Shown here piece after piece: positions 47,290-56,569 of a DNA stretch of 64,000 bases. Source of the DNA: Sphingobacteriia bacterium (lineage in GTDB: Bacteria > Bacteroidota > Bacteroidia > Bacteroidales > UBA7960); contig JAABRR010000017.1 of the NCBI GenBank assembly GCA_011390785.1, positions 49,848-113,847 on the forward strand, in the 5' to 3' direction. The translations under genes were made by a program, and so were the position numbers. Every line of letters begins with the position of its first letter. Position 1 is the stretch's first letter. Below the pieces are notes generated by a model. It ran no database searches, was not told where the DNA came from, and was given only the letters and a program-made list of their open reading frames with translations.

Positions 47290-50025
47290 TTATTTTATTA
47301 CATTGAATTTTTTAGAAACAACAGCATTCTCTGCTCTTAGGTTCATAATATAAACACCTTGTGGCAGGAAAGAAATATCAATGGTTTCATTGATTATATC
47401 ACTGCGATTTCCGAGCTCAACATTATATACTCTTTTTCCAACAACGTTAAAAATTTCTACTACAACATCAGTAGAAGCAACCATTTGAGCTTCGATGTTT
47501 AGGATATTTCTAGCTGGGTTAGGATAGATTTTTACATCATTTTCAGAAGTAAATACAGATTCTACATTGGTTGCAGGTACGAGAACGGCGTCAATAACGT
47601 GCACAACACCATTGCCAGCTACTAAGTCAGCTATAATTACTTCTGCATCATTGATGAATATACCATCATTATTTATGGTAACTGTAACATTTTCGCCCAA
47701 CAAAGTAGTAACTGATTGTCCATCAGACAAGTCACCAGACATAGCGGTTGCACCTACAACATGGTAAAGAAGAATGTCGGTAAGTAAACCTGAAGGATCA
47801 GCAAGAAGATCAGTTAATAAACCTTCTGGCAGTGCATCAAAAGCAGCATCGGTGGGAGCAAATACTGTGAAAGGACCGTCTCCGCTCAATGTACCAGCCA
47901 AATCAGCAGCAATTACAGCAGCTTCTAAAGTTGTATGAACTTCGCTGTCTACAATAATGTCTACAACAGTAGCAGGAATTTCTGCAGGAACAAGTACTGC
48001 ATCAATAACATGAACAACACCATTACCGGCAACCAGGTCAGCAATAATAACTTTTGCATCGTTGATAAATACACCGTTATCGTTAATGGTAACTGTAACA
48101 TCCTGTCCCTGAAGGGTAGTAACCATTTGTCCGTCAGTCAAGTCGCCAGACATAGCGGTTGCACCTACAACATGGTAGAGAAGAATTTGGGTAAGTAAAC
48201 CTGAAGGATCAGCAAGAAGATCAGTTAATAAACCTTCTGGCAGTGCATCGAAAGCAGCATCGGTGGGAGCAAATACTGTGAAAGGACCGTCTCCGCTCAA
48301 TGTACCAGCCAAATCAGCAGCAATTACAGCAGCTTCTAAAGTTGTATGAACTTCGCTATCTACAATAATGTCTACAACAGTAGCAGGAATTTCTGCAGGA
48401 ACAAGTACTGCATCGATTACGTGTACTACACCATTATCAGTTAAAATATCAGCAGCAATAACTTCAGCATCATTGATGAAAATTCCATCGTCATTAATGG
48501 TAACAGTAACTGATTGCTCATTTAATGTAACAACCATTTGACCATCACTTAAATCAGTAGAAAGAGCAGTACCACCTACAACATGGTAAAGAAGAATTTG
48601 GGTTAAAAATCCTGAAGGATCAGCAAGAAGATCAGTTAATAAACCTTCTGGCAAGGCATCAAAAGCAGCGTCGGTGGGAGCAAATACTGTGAAAGGACCG
48701 TCTCCGCTCAATGTACCAGCCAAATCAGCAGCAATTACAGCAGCTTCGAGAGTTGTATGGTCAGGACTTGAAACAACAACATCAACAACGGTATAAGCAG
48801 GTGCTTCCATCATATCAGGAACAGCAACAGGCCATATGCCAGGAGAAGGAACACTTACACCTTTGGTTTCACCACGCATATTGTCTTGTCCGAAAAAATA
48901 AAGTGGATAACCGCGATAAGTGAGCTGTTCTTGTCCATGTACATCAATAACAGCGAAATCATCTGCATTTAAAGTTGATGGAATAATAATATCATCTTCA
49001 TCGTAAATGGGCCATGCGCCATTGTTGGAGAAATCAGCAGCAGTGAACCGATTTCTGTTAAAGCGGTCATTTACCCAAGTGTAGAGTGTGTTGCCATATT
49101 CATCAACCAGGTATTGAATAATTTCGTCTCCGGCAGTGTAATCTCCGGTGTAATTAATTCCATCATTGCCTACAAGTTGATTGTCCATCAACATGATAGT
49201 ATAATCGGGTTTGGCAACAAACCACTTATTGATTACACCATCACCATTAACATCACCTGCAGCATTGTCATTAACGAAATAGTACAATGGCCATCCCTTA
49301 TAGGTGGTTTGCATTACACCATCACCACGGTCAATATAATCAAAGTCATCTTCATCAAGACCATCGGACAGGTAAAGACTTTCATCATAGAAAATTGGCC
49401 AGTTGTTTAAACAGCCATCTACACAAGCAGATGAGCCATCAGCATCAGGGGTAAAAAAGTATAAAGTATTACCTGCACCGTCAGTTAAGATACTACCATA
49501 AGTGTCATTTTCAGTAATCTGAATATCATATGAAGGTACCAACACAGCGTCAATAACATGCACAACGCCATTTGATGCATGCACATCAGCTGTGGTCACC
49601 TGAGCTCCATTGATAAATACACCAGAATCATTAATAGTAACAGTTACATCTTCTCCTAAAAGAGTAGTTACCATTTGACCATTGGAAAGGTCTCCGGATT
49701 GTGCATTGGCGCCTACAACATGGTAGAGCAAAATGTCGGTAAGAAATCCTGATGGATCTGCAAGGAGATCTTCAAGCAATCCTGCTGGAAGAGCTTCAAA
49801 AGCATCATCGGTTGGAGCAAAAACTGTAAATGGACCTGTCCCACTCAACGCCCCTGCTAAGTCAGCTGCTAATACAGCCGCTTCTAGCGTTGTGTGATCG
49901 TCACTGTTTACAATAACTTCCACAACTGTTTGAGAACGAGCCGTCATAGAAGCAAAAACTAAAAAAACACCTAAGAATAAGGATCTTAGTGTATTTTTAA
50001 CTGTTAATCTGGTAAGTGATTTCAT
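47290..50025 (-). CDS. Surface protein with four fasciclin domains, a COG4315-like region and a T9SS sorting domain
   Basis: 911 residues. Signal peptide (about 1-31). FAS1 domain 1 at about 33-165; a region of two secreted-repeat (COG4315-like) units at about 168-405, with YGSILTDGAGNTLYF and EYGNTLYTW segments and two Cys (C201, C205); FAS1 domains 2, 3, 4 at about 412-545, 548-682 and 687-819, each with TTLEAAVIAADLAG, GPFTVFAPTDAAFDALPEG and NGVVHVIDAVLVP motifs; T9SS domain at about 832-911 (KIYPNPARNILN). FAS1 domains mediate adhesion. The three C-terminal copies are nearly identical in DNA, a recent tandem duplication. Confidence 0.92.
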   Translation of the reverse strand: MKSLTRLTVKNTLRSLFLGVFLVFASMTARSQTVVEVIVNSDDHTTLEAAVLAADLAGALSGTGPFTVFAPTDDAFEALPAGLLEDLLADPSGFLTDILLYHVVGANAQSGDLSNGQMVTTLLGEDVTVTINDSGVFINGAQVTTADVHASNGVVHVIDAVLVPSYDIQITENDTYGSILTDGAGNTLYFFTPDADGSSACVDGCLNNWPIFYDESLYLSDGLDEDDFDYIDRGDGVMQTTYKGWPLYYFVNDNAAGDVNGDGVINKWFVAKPDYTIMLMDNQLVGNDGINYTGDYTAGDEIIQYLVDEYGNTLYTWVNDRFNRNRFTAADFSNNGAWPIYDEDDIIIPSTLNADDFAVIDVHGQEQLTYRGYPLYFFGQDNMRGETKGVSVPSPGIWPVAVPDMMEAPAYTVVDVVVSSPDHTTLEAAVIAADLAGTLSGDGPFTVFAPTDAAFDALPEGLLTDLLADPSGFLTQILLYHVVGGTALSTDLSDGQMVVTLNEQSVTVTINDDGIFINDAEVIAADILTDNGVVHVIDAVLVPAEIPATVVDIIVDSEVHTTLEAAVIAADLAGTLSGDGPFTVFAPTDAAFDALPEGLLTDLLADPSGLLTQILLYHVVGATAMSGDLTDGQMVTTLQGQDVTVTINDNGVFINDAKVIIADLVAGNGVVHVIDAVLVPAEIPATVVDIIVDSEVHTTLEAAVIAADLAGTLSGDGPFTVFAPTDAAFDALPEGLLTDLLADPSGLLTDILLYHVVGATAMSGDLSDGQSVTTLLGENVTVTINNDGIFINDAEVIIADLVAGNGVVHVIDAVLVPATNVESVFTSENDVKIYPNPARNILNIEAQMVASTDVVVEIFNVVGKRVYNVELGNRSDIINETIDISFLPQGVYIMNLRAENAVVSKKFNVIK
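47563..48795 (-). repeat. Three tandem 411-bp fasciclin-domain repeats
   Basis: FAS1 domains 2-4 are 137 codons (411 nt) each and very similar at the nucleotide level; for example the segment around 47941 recurs with almost no change at 48352. The FAS1 domain 1 copy (upstream, 49528-49929) is more diverged. Confidence 0.85.
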
Positions 50026-50435
50026 AAGAATTAATTTTAAGATAAATACTACATTAATAATTTTAATTTGATTGTGAGTACAGCAATGAAACTATAAATG
50101 CTTATCATTGTTCAATGTAAAATAAAAAAAGTTGAACAAATTGATTTATTTTCTGATTTTTTATAGATTCAATATTTTGCAACATGTTGCTTGTAAATGA
50201 TTTAAAATCAATATTTAAAATATTTTAAATGAAGTTTTAATCTAAAATATCTTGTATTATTTGTTTAATTAAATTTTGAAATAGTTGATAATCGTATAAA
50301 CAAGTAACTTTCAAAATATCCTTAATAGCTTATAAAAAGCCTGGTAAATCAGGATGGGATAACTGAGTCAAATATTTTTTCTGGAAATATTGATGTGAAA
50401 AAAAATTTTACTACTTTTGCAATCTCTTAATAAAC
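50026..50435. other. Intergenic region between fasciclin gene and tRNA-His
   Basis: About 410 nt of AT-rich divergent spacer. Apart from the tRNA-His promoter at 50390-50419 I see no gene, RNA or repeat in it; no clear minus-strand promoter for the fasciclin gene was found. Confidence 0.5.
50390..50419 (+). promoter_or_regulatory. Promoter for tRNA-His
   Basis: TTG at 50390-50392, 19 nt spacer, TACTTTTG at 50412-50419. The tRNA begins at 50436, about 17 nt after the -7 element. Confidence 0.6.
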
Positions 50436-50513
50436 GGTGCCTATAGCTCAGTAGGTTAGAGCATCAGATTGTGGTTCTGAGGGTCGTGGGTTCGAGCCCC
50501 ATTAGGCACCCCA
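50436..50513 (+). tRNA. tRNA-His (GTG anticodon)
   Basis: Cloverleaf visible: acceptor GTGCCTA (50437-50443) with TAGGCAC (50503-50509), the extra G-1 at 50436 opposite C73 (50510) diagnostic of tRNA-His, D-stem GCTC/GAGC, anticodon stem TCAGA/TCTGA with anticodon GTG at 50471-50473, T-arm GTGGG-TTCGAGC-CCCAT, and encoded CCA at 50511-50513. Confidence 0.97.
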
Positions 50514-50556
50514 AAAAAAAGAAGGTTGTCTTTGCAAAGACAACCTTCTTTTTTTT
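50513..50556. terminator. Strong bidirectional terminator after tRNA-His
   Basis: Perfect inverted repeat GAAGGTTGTCTTTG / CAAAGACAACCTTC (50521-50548) flanked by eight A on the left and eight T on the right, giving T-tracts for both strands. It serves the tRNA gene and the convergent outer-membrane-like gene whose stop is at 50577. Confidence 0.8.
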
Positions 50557-50576
50557 GAGGGATTTATTATTGTTTT

Positions 50577-51056
50577 CTAGTTGAGTACATATCGCAGGGT
50601 AAGTCCTGTGTTGATCCAGAAGCCGGTATGTCCTATCAGGTTAAAGGCCGGTGTAATATCTAAACCTATGGTAATAGGAATCTCATCAATTTTATATTCC
50701 AAACCAACCACCCCAATCAATCCCAGGGTTGAAAAATTGCCATTACTATTGCTACTGCTAAACCAGGGTGTATCTCTGTAGTTGTAGAAGCCCAGGTGCG
50801 CACCACCTCCGTAATACCAATTCAAGCCCGGTGCATCAAATGCGTTGGCATGCATTTGGTACATTCCGGCAATAACCAACCCTCGGTGATGTGTGGCAAC
50901 CACCCCTTCAATGGCGTTGGATTGTGAAACGAAATGCTTGATTGACAACCCGCTGAATAATCCACCCCTGATTCCGATACCTGTTCTGAAACTCTGTGCC
51001 TGTAGGGCAAAATGACTAAATACAAGGAAAGTGGCTAAAATTGTTATTTTTTTCAT
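50577..51056 (-). CDS. Small outer-membrane-like protein
   Basis: 159 residues. Signal peptide (about 1-20, ending LQAQ), then alternating hydrophobic/Gly-rich strands (GIGIRGGLFSGLSIKHF, WYYGGGAHLGFYNY, LGLIGVVGLEYKI) and a C-terminal strand ending LTLRYVLN, the pattern of a small beta-barrel. No recognised family; probably an outer-membrane or periplasmic barrel. Terminated by the hairpin at 50513-50556. Confidence 0.7.
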   Translation of the reverse strand: MKKITILATFLVFSHFALQAQSFRTGIGIRGGLFSGLSIKHFVSQSNAIEGVVATHHRGLVIAGMYQMHANAFDAPGLNWYYGGGAHLGFYNYRDTPWFSSSNSNGNFSTLGLIGVVGLEYKIDEIPITIGLDITPAFNLIGHTGFWINTGLTLRYVLN

Positions 51057-51156
51057 GGTTTAGAAAAATAATAAGGTTAGAATAATTAGATGTTTTTTTT
51101 AATAAATGCTGATAACCCATAGTAAACGTGGGTTATTGGCAAATAGTTTACGTTTA

Positions 51157-52290
51157 TTATTTTTTAAAATTCAGGGTTGTCCACACCGGGTAATGATCTG
51201 AATACTTTTGATTACCTGTTGTATAATTATAGGCCGTAAATTCATCAGAATGAAGAATGTAATCAATCCTGAAACCCGGAATTCTGCCAATATAGGTTTG
51301 CCCGATGCCCCGGCCACTTTTAAAAGAGTCATTTAAAACTCTTCTAAGCTTATGATAAGCCCATGAGGCCGGAACATCATTAAAATCCCCTGCCAATATA
51401 ACAGGGTAAGGTGATTGTTTCACATGGGCATAAACGGTATCTATCTGGCTCACTCTTTTAAGGTGGGCAAGTTTCATATTCCTGACAATTCTTTTTGTAC
51501 TTGTCATAAAATATTCATTATCAATATTTTTTCCTTTTTGGGTAAGGCTTTCAACAAAAGTATAATCTTCTGCACTAAGTCCTATGGATTCGAAATGAAC
51601 GTTATAAACTCTGATGGTGTCATTTCCCACCAAGATATCACTAAAAATGCAAAGGTTTCCCATCCTTGAGCTGAAATTGATCTGCCCCTTGTGAAGGATA
51701 GGATAAGCAGAAAAAGTTGCTATGCCAAAATAGTTTATATCTTTGGATGAACTGGTATAGCCGGCATGGACATATTTTGTACTCAGAAAGGTGGGAATGG
51801 TATCCAGGGTTTTAAATTTTCTGCTGGTGTCGTGCACAAACTCCTGCATGCAAATAATGTCGAAGTCTTTTTCGTCAAGAAACCTGAAAATATTGTTTCG
51901 CTGGGTAAAATTGAGGGTCCAGCGGGGCCCGTAATTATAAAGGTCAAAAACTCTTACATTGTAGCTTAGCACTCTTAAATTCTCGCCTTCGCCAGGCAAA
52001 GGCTTGTTCGTTTTGCTAAAACTAATAAAACCTGTTGTAAAACTCCAGCCTAAAATTATAACCAATAGCGAAAGCAGAAAATAAATCCGTAACCTGATCA
52101 GCCAGATAATAACAAACAGCACATTTACCAATAAAACAAATGGAAATACCAGGCCTGTAAAAGCAATGGGCCAAAAGATATCAGGGCTGATAAATTTATT
52201 CAAATAGATGATAAGGAGAAAGAGTACTGCCAGATAATTGAAAAACAGCAATACGGTAGAAACGAATGATTTTTTTTTCTTTGCCTTCAA
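51157..52290 (-). CDS. Membrane-anchored endonuclease/exonuclease/phosphatase family protein
   Basis: 377 residues: three hydrophobic helices in the N-terminus (about 10-90), then the EEP domain from about 105. Motifs: LRVLSYNVRVFD (strand 1 Asn), IICMQEFVHD (catalytic Glu), VHFESIG, ILAGDFNDVPASW (Asp/Asn) and a terminal KYSDHYPVWTTL (SDH). Metal-dependent phosphoesterase; substrate unknown. Last gene of the operon with two rhomboids and mutL, 18 nt after rhomboid 1. A similar domain is found in the secreted protein at 641-1717. Confidence 0.85.
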   Translation of the reverse strand: MKAKKKKSFVSTVLLFFNYLAVLFLLIIYLNKFISPDIFWPIAFTGLVFPFVLLVNVLFVIIWLIRLRIYFLLSLLVIILGWSFTTGFISFSKTNKPLPGEGENLRVLSYNVRVFDLYNYGPRWTLNFTQRNNIFRFLDEKDFDIICMQEFVHDTSRKFKTLDTIPTFLSTKYVHAGYTSSSKDINYFGIATFSAYPILHKGQINFSSRMGNLCIFSDILVGNDTIRVYNVHFESIGLSAEDYTFVESLTQKGKNIDNEYFMTSTKRIVRNMKLAHLKRVSQIDTVYAHVKQSPYPVILAGDFNDVPASWAYHKLRRVLNDSFKSGRGIGQTYIGRIPGFRIDYILHSDEFTAYNYTTGNQKYSDHYPVWTTLNFKK

Positions 52291-52308
52291 CCTTTAACCG
52301 GAAATAAG

Positions 52309-53205
52309 TTAATTTTTATTGCTCAATTTAAATAATATTTCTTTCTCTTCTGATGTAAGGCTTTCATAACCTTTCCTGGAAATTTTATCAAGAATCTCAT
52401 CCATCCGTTGCTGGTTTTGAACTCGTCTGTGGTTATACTCATCATCGCTCATGGGGCGGCTGCCACGGTAATCAACCCGCATTTTGGGCTGGGGTTTAAA
52501 TATTACCCCAATGGCATTTACCCATGTAGAGAGAAATTTCGCGGGGTCGATTCCTTGTTTCAGGAGTAGGATGTAACTAAATCCCCATAAGGCACCCCCC
52601 AGGTGGGCCAGGTGGCCGCCAGCATTTAAGCTGTCGATGCTGAGTATATCAATAATAATAAAAAACAGGGCAATGTATTTTAGGCGGATGGTGCCAATAA
52701 GAAATAACGTTAACCCGTAATTGGGGCGATAAGCGGCAATGGCCATAAAAACCGCCAAAACGGAAGCCGACGCCCCAATGGCCACAGAAACAAATCTGTC
52801 CTGCTGAAAAACAGGGAAAATATTATATGCCAGAATAAAAAAGAGAGCACCTGCCAGTCCGCCCAAAAGGTAGGTGCCGGTAAGACGATTAGCCCCCAGA
52901 AATTCACTAAACAACCTGCCACCAATCCACAACATAATCATATTGAAGAAAATATGGAAAAAGTCGAAGTGCAGAAACATATAGGTAATGAGTGTCCACG
53001 GACGAAGCAACAGTGTCTGAAAATTTGACGGAACGCCCAGCCAATGCAACAATCCATCATAAATTACCGGCACATTCATTAACCAGAAGAGCACCCTGAT
53101 TACACCTATCAAAACAAAAACAGCTATATTGATACCAATAAGCCGGGATAAAACGGATCCTTTTATGAAAAATTCTTTGATTTCGGTAAATATAGATGAT
53201 CGCAT
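52309..53205 (-). CDS. Rhomboid family intramembrane serine protease
   Basis: 298 residues with about six helices. Catalytic dyad S146 in GASASV (GxSx) and H201 in LAHLGGALWG; preceded by the HxxxxFFN-type motif (FHIFFNMIMLW). C-terminal cytoplasmic tail is charged and ends with a helical segment. It cleaves membrane proteins within the bilayer; substrates unknown. Second of two tandem rhomboids, 88 nt downstream of the first. Confidence 0.92.
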   Translation of the reverse strand: MRSSIFTEIKEFFIKGSVLSRLIGINIAVFVLIGVIRVLFWLMNVPVIYDGLLHWLGVPSNFQTLLLRPWTLITYMFLHFDFFHIFFNMIMLWIGGRLFSEFLGANRLTGTYLLGGLAGALFFILAYNIFPVFQQDRFVSVAIGASASVLAVFMAIAAYRPNYGLTLFLIGTIRLKYIALFFIIIDILSIDSLNAGGHLAHLGGALWGFSYILLLKQGIDPAKFLSTWVNAIGVIFKPQPKMRVDYRGSRPMSDDEYNHRRVQNQQRMDEILDKISRKGYESLTSEEKEILFKLSNKN

Positions 53206-53293
53206 TTCTTTTTTTTTAGGTTTTTGTTTTTTGGAAAATCGTTTAAATCATTTGCCTTTATATCATCCGGTCCGAGATTGCGATAAAAACAAT

Positions 53294-54133
53294 TTAATAC
53301 ATTCTTCCCTGGCTTTTCCAATACCTGATAAGGAAAAATCCGAAGATCATACCTCCCAAATGGGCAAAGTGAGCAATATTGCTTCCACTTTGTGTAATGC
53401 CTGAATACAATTCCAAAGCGCCATAAATCATAACAAAATACTTGGCCTTTATTGGGATAGCAAAAAACAGGTAAATAATCGAGTTGGGAAAAAGCATTCC
53501 GAAAGCCAGCAAAATACCAAACACAGCCCCCGATGCACCCACTACAACCGGTGCATTCAAAAAGTCTATTTTGTATTGATTAAGGAAATTGATAGCTGCT
53601 ACCAGCGCCTGGTTGGGAGCTGAACCAATAAGGCTGTTGTATTCTGTAAGGAAAATCCGGTAGTTGTTATTGATTTCCTGCGAAGCGATGGTAAAATTGT
53701 CTGATTCCAGAAAGGCCCTGATTGCCTGATGGTCGGGATTGTTGAGAACTTCGTTCACTGCCTGAAGAGTAGGCCAGATTTGCCAGTACAAAACAGCGTA
53801 GTGTAATAATGCAGCCCCTAGTCCTGTAACAAAATAATAGATGATAAACCTTTTGGGTCCCCACACATTCTCCAATACATTGCCAAACATCCAAAGGGCA
53901 AACATATTGAAAAATATGTGGGTAAAATCGCCATGCATAAACATGTAGGTGATAAACTGGTAAGGGGCAAAGTCACTGGCACCCGGAAAGTGCAACCCAA
54001 GAATTTTATAAAGGTCAATACCCTGGGAACTGCCCAGGGCAATGGTGGCCAAAAAAAACAATCCGTTGATGATCAACAGATTTTTTACTACTGGTGGCAA
54101 TATGGTAAACCCCCCGGGTCTGAATTGTTGCAT
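53294..54133 (-). CDS. Rhomboid family intramembrane serine protease (with inserted loop)
   Basis: 279 residues with about six helices. Catalytic S201 in GASGAVFG and H258 in AHLGGMIFG; THIFFNMFALW before. Between the third helix and the catalytic serine lies a hydrophilic loop of about 70 residues (121-195) not found in the neighbouring copy. Upstream gene of the tandem pair and downstream of mutL (95 nt). Two divergent rhomboids in a row are a recurrent arrangement in Bacteroidota, to my knowledge; substrates unknown. Confidence 0.92.
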   Translation of the reverse strand: MQQFRPGGFTILPPVVKNLLIINGLFFLATIALGSSQGIDLYKILGLHFPGASDFAPYQFITYMFMHGDFTHIFFNMFALWMFGNVLENVWGPKRFIIYYFVTGLGAALLHYAVLYWQIWPTLQAVNEVLNNPDHQAIRAFLESDNFTIASQEINNNYRIFLTEYNSLIGSAPNQALVAAINFLNQYKIDFLNAPVVVGASGAVFGILLAFGMLFPNSIIYLFFAIPIKAKYFVMIYGALELYSGITQSGSNIAHFAHLGGMIFGFFLIRYWKSQGRMY

Positions 54134-54228
54134 GGTTTAGATTTTTACTTTTATTTTAACAAGAAGGTAATAGGTATGTTTACATAGAAAACAAATTAAG
54201 CGGCCAAAATTACAATTTTTATCAACAA

Positions 54229-56097
54229 TTATTTAAACTTATCTCCCACATCATCCATGCTTAAAATGGTAAGGGTAGGCTTTCCCGAAGGGGTTTGATA
54301 AGGCAACTCGCACGAGAAAAGGTCATCGGTAAGGGCATTCATTTCTTCAAGGGTTAACGCTTTGCCGTGTTTAACGGCCAGACTGCGGGCCATGGCACGG
54401 GCAAGGTTAACATGTGTGTCCAGTTTTACTTCCACACTGTTCTTTTTGAAATTTTCGAGGATGGACTCAAGTACTTTGGTAATATTTTCATTATCTGATA
54501 GTTCGCCCGGAACAGCATTGATCATGAAAGAGTTGTTGCCAAAACTGCTGATATCAAATCCCAACATACTGATTTCATCTTTTATCTCATTCAGGAGTAA
54601 AACATCGCCTTCAATCAGTTTCACCTGTTCGGGGAATAGTAGTGTTTGCGAATGTACTTTTCGGTTTGTAAGATATTTCATGTGTTTCTCAAAGAGAATT
54701 CTTTCATGTGCTCTTTGCTGGTCAATGATCAGCAAACCTGATTTTATGGTGGTGAGAATATATTTTCCCTGGAGCTGCATAAATTTTTTCCCTTCTGATG
54801 CGATAGGTTTTTCATCCCAGCTTGCACTAATGGTGGTTTGAGCTGGCCTGGTGTTTTGTTGTTCGCTTTGCCAGACTCTTTCCTGCGAATCTTCCCGGTG
54901 TGCGGGTTTGGCATCGGGGAACAGTTTTTCCCAGTTTTCCGGATTGGTGCGACGGGTAAGGTTTTTGCCTGCCGATGGCCCGCTCTCTTTTTTAAACGGG
55001 TTGAAATCGGGGTTTACATCTATGGTGGGAATGGTTACGGGTTTGCTTTTGTCGAAACGGAAATTATCGAATGATGTCTCTCTTTCAAAATCGAGTGTCG
55101 GGGCAATGTTGAATTTCCCCAGGCTACGTTTCACTGCCGATTTAATGATCTGATAGATAGTCTTTTCATCCTGAAACTTGATTTCCGTTTTTGTGGGATG
55201 CACGTTAACATCAATCTGTGCCGGATCTATCTCCAGAAACAGAAAGAAAGAAGGGTAAGCATTGGCTGGAATCAGCTCTTCAAATCCGCTCTCAATGGCA
55301 TGATTGAGATAGGGTGACCGGATATAGCGGTTGTTGACGAAAATAAACTGCTCTGACTTGCTTTTTTTGGCAAACTCGGGTTTCAGCACATAACCTTGTA
55401 TGGATACCACCTGGGTCTCTTCTTCAACGGGGATTAGCCGGGGTTTATAATGATTTCCGTAAAGATTCAGGATGCGGCTTCCCAGATTCCCGGCTGCCGA
55501 TTGGGTGGTAAGCTGGTTGTTATGGTAATAGCTGAATGCCACATGCGGATTGGCCAGGGCCACCCTTAGAAATTCGTTGAAGATATGGGTTTTCTCTGCA
55601 TTATCACTTTTGAGAAAGTTTCTTCGGGCTGGGGTATTAAAAAACAGGTTTTTAACGGCTATGGTCGTTCCCACGGGTGCCTGGCAGGGCTGCTGGGTTT
55701 CCAGTCTCGATCCCTCAATAATTATTTCGGTGGCCAGCGGATTGTCCAGAGTACGGGTTTTAAGTTCAACCCTGGCTACCGAAGCAATGGATGCCAGTGC
55801 TTCGCCTCTGAAACCCATGGTGCGCAATGCAAAAAGATCCTGTGCCGCTTTTATCTTGCTGGTGGCATGGCGCTCAAAACTCATGCGGGCATCGTTTTCC
55901 GACATCCCTTTCCCGTTATCGGTAACCTGTATCAGGGTTCGGCCTGCATCCTTGGCAATCAGCTTTATGTCTGAGGCACCGGCATCAATAGAATTTTCCA
56001 GCAGTTCCTTTACCACCGAGGCAGGGCGTTGCACCACCTCTCCGGCGGCAATCTGATTGGCTACTGAATCGGGAAGAAGTTTTATGATGTCTGACAT
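54229..56097 (-). CDS. mutL: DNA mismatch repair protein MutL
   Basis: 622 residues. GHKL ATPase N-terminal domain: ELLENSIDAGAS, VTDNGKGM, TMGFRGEALASI. A Pro/Ser-rich linker follows, then the C-terminal dimerisation/endonuclease domain. The endonuclease motif DQHA(x)2E(x)4E appears as D459-QQR-AH-E-RILF-E: the two Glu and Asp are kept but HA is QR. The C-terminal CELPYQTPSGKPT segment, a conserved Cys/GxP motif, is intact. So the nicking activity is plausible but needs testing. Part of a five-gene minus-strand operon with a small upstream protein and downstream rhomboids. Confidence 0.95.
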   Translation of the reverse strand: MSDIIKLLPDSVANQIAAGEVVQRPASVVKELLENSIDAGASDIKLIAKDAGRTLIQVTDNGKGMSENDARMSFERHATSKIKAAQDLFALRTMGFRGEALASIASVARVELKTRTLDNPLATEIIIEGSRLETQQPCQAPVGTTIAVKNLFFNTPARRNFLKSDNAEKTHIFNEFLRVALANPHVAFSYYHNNQLTTQSAAGNLGSRILNLYGNHYKPRLIPVEEETQVVSIQGYVLKPEFAKKSKSEQFIFVNNRYIRSPYLNHAIESGFEELIPANAYPSFFLFLEIDPAQIDVNVHPTKTEIKFQDEKTIYQIIKSAVKRSLGKFNIAPTLDFERETSFDNFRFDKSKPVTIPTIDVNPDFNPFKKESGPSAGKNLTRRTNPENWEKLFPDAKPAHREDSQERVWQSEQQNTRPAQTTISASWDEKPIASEGKKFMQLQGKYILTTIKSGLLIIDQQRAHERILFEKHMKYLTNRKVHSQTLLFPEQVKLIEGDVLLLNEIKDEISMLGFDISSFGNNSFMINAVPGELSDNENITKVLESILENFKKNSVEVKLDTHVNLARAMARSLAVKHGKALTLEEMNALTDDLFSCELPYQTPSGKPTLTILSMDDVGDKFK

Positions 56098-56138
56098 AGG
56101 AAAATCCGGGGCTTTTTTAGGCTATGAATGGGTTCAGA

Positions 56139-56444
56139 TTAAGGGGTGGTTAAGAAGTATTCCCAGATATTGGTTCCATTGCTGAAAAACAGGAAATACA
56201 CAACCATGAAAATTACGAAAAGGATGACAACCAATCGCATATTGGCATTTTTTCTGGACGCTGCCGTGGTGTTTCTTTTCCATCGCATCTCCAGCCGGTC
56301 TCGAAGGGCCGATGCATAATCTTCGTGGTTCTCTTCCACCGCTGCTTTCATACGTTTTTCGCGCTCCTCCTTTGCTTTATCCCAGTAAACCGGTTTGTAA
56401 TTGTAGCGTTTATGTTTGGGTAATTTGAAAAATGTAAGGGCCAT
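56139..56444 (-). CDS. Small membrane-anchored basic protein, unknown function
   Basis: 101 residues. Highly charged N-terminal two thirds (KLPKHKRYNYKPVYWDKAKEEREKR) predicted coiled/helical, then a single hydrophobic helix (about 70-88) and a short tail. No known domain recognised; a conserved leading gene of mutL operons in this phylum is possible but not confirmed. First gene of the mutL operon, 41 nt upstream of mutL, with a candidate promoter at 56499-56506. Confidence 0.7.
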   Translation of the reverse strand: MALTFFKLPKHKRYNYKPVYWDKAKEEREKRMKAAVEENHEDYASALRDRLEMRWKRNTTAASRKNANMRLVVILFVIFMVVYFLFFSNGTNIWEYFLTTP

Positions 56445-56498
56445 TATTGTTTGATTGTTATGTTCTTATTTCAGATTCTTCCCATCAGGAAATTTGTG

Positions 56499-56506
56499 CA
56501 AAGGTA
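56499..56506 (-). promoter_or_regulatory. Candidate -7 element for the mutL operon
   Basis: CAAAGGTA on the plus strand reads TACCTTTG on the minus strand, about 55 nt upstream of the small membrane protein. No clear -33 element is seen. Confidence 0.4.
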
Positions 56507-56569
56507 AAAAATAATAAGGCACATATCGGGGTGTTGTTAAGGTTGGTTTTGGGAAGAATCTTCCAGCCC

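Noticed and set aside
48711..48923. Gln-rich plus-strand frame opposite the fasciclin gene
   Set aside because: Gln-rich translation is a by-product of reading Ala/Asp-rich fasciclin codons on the other strand.
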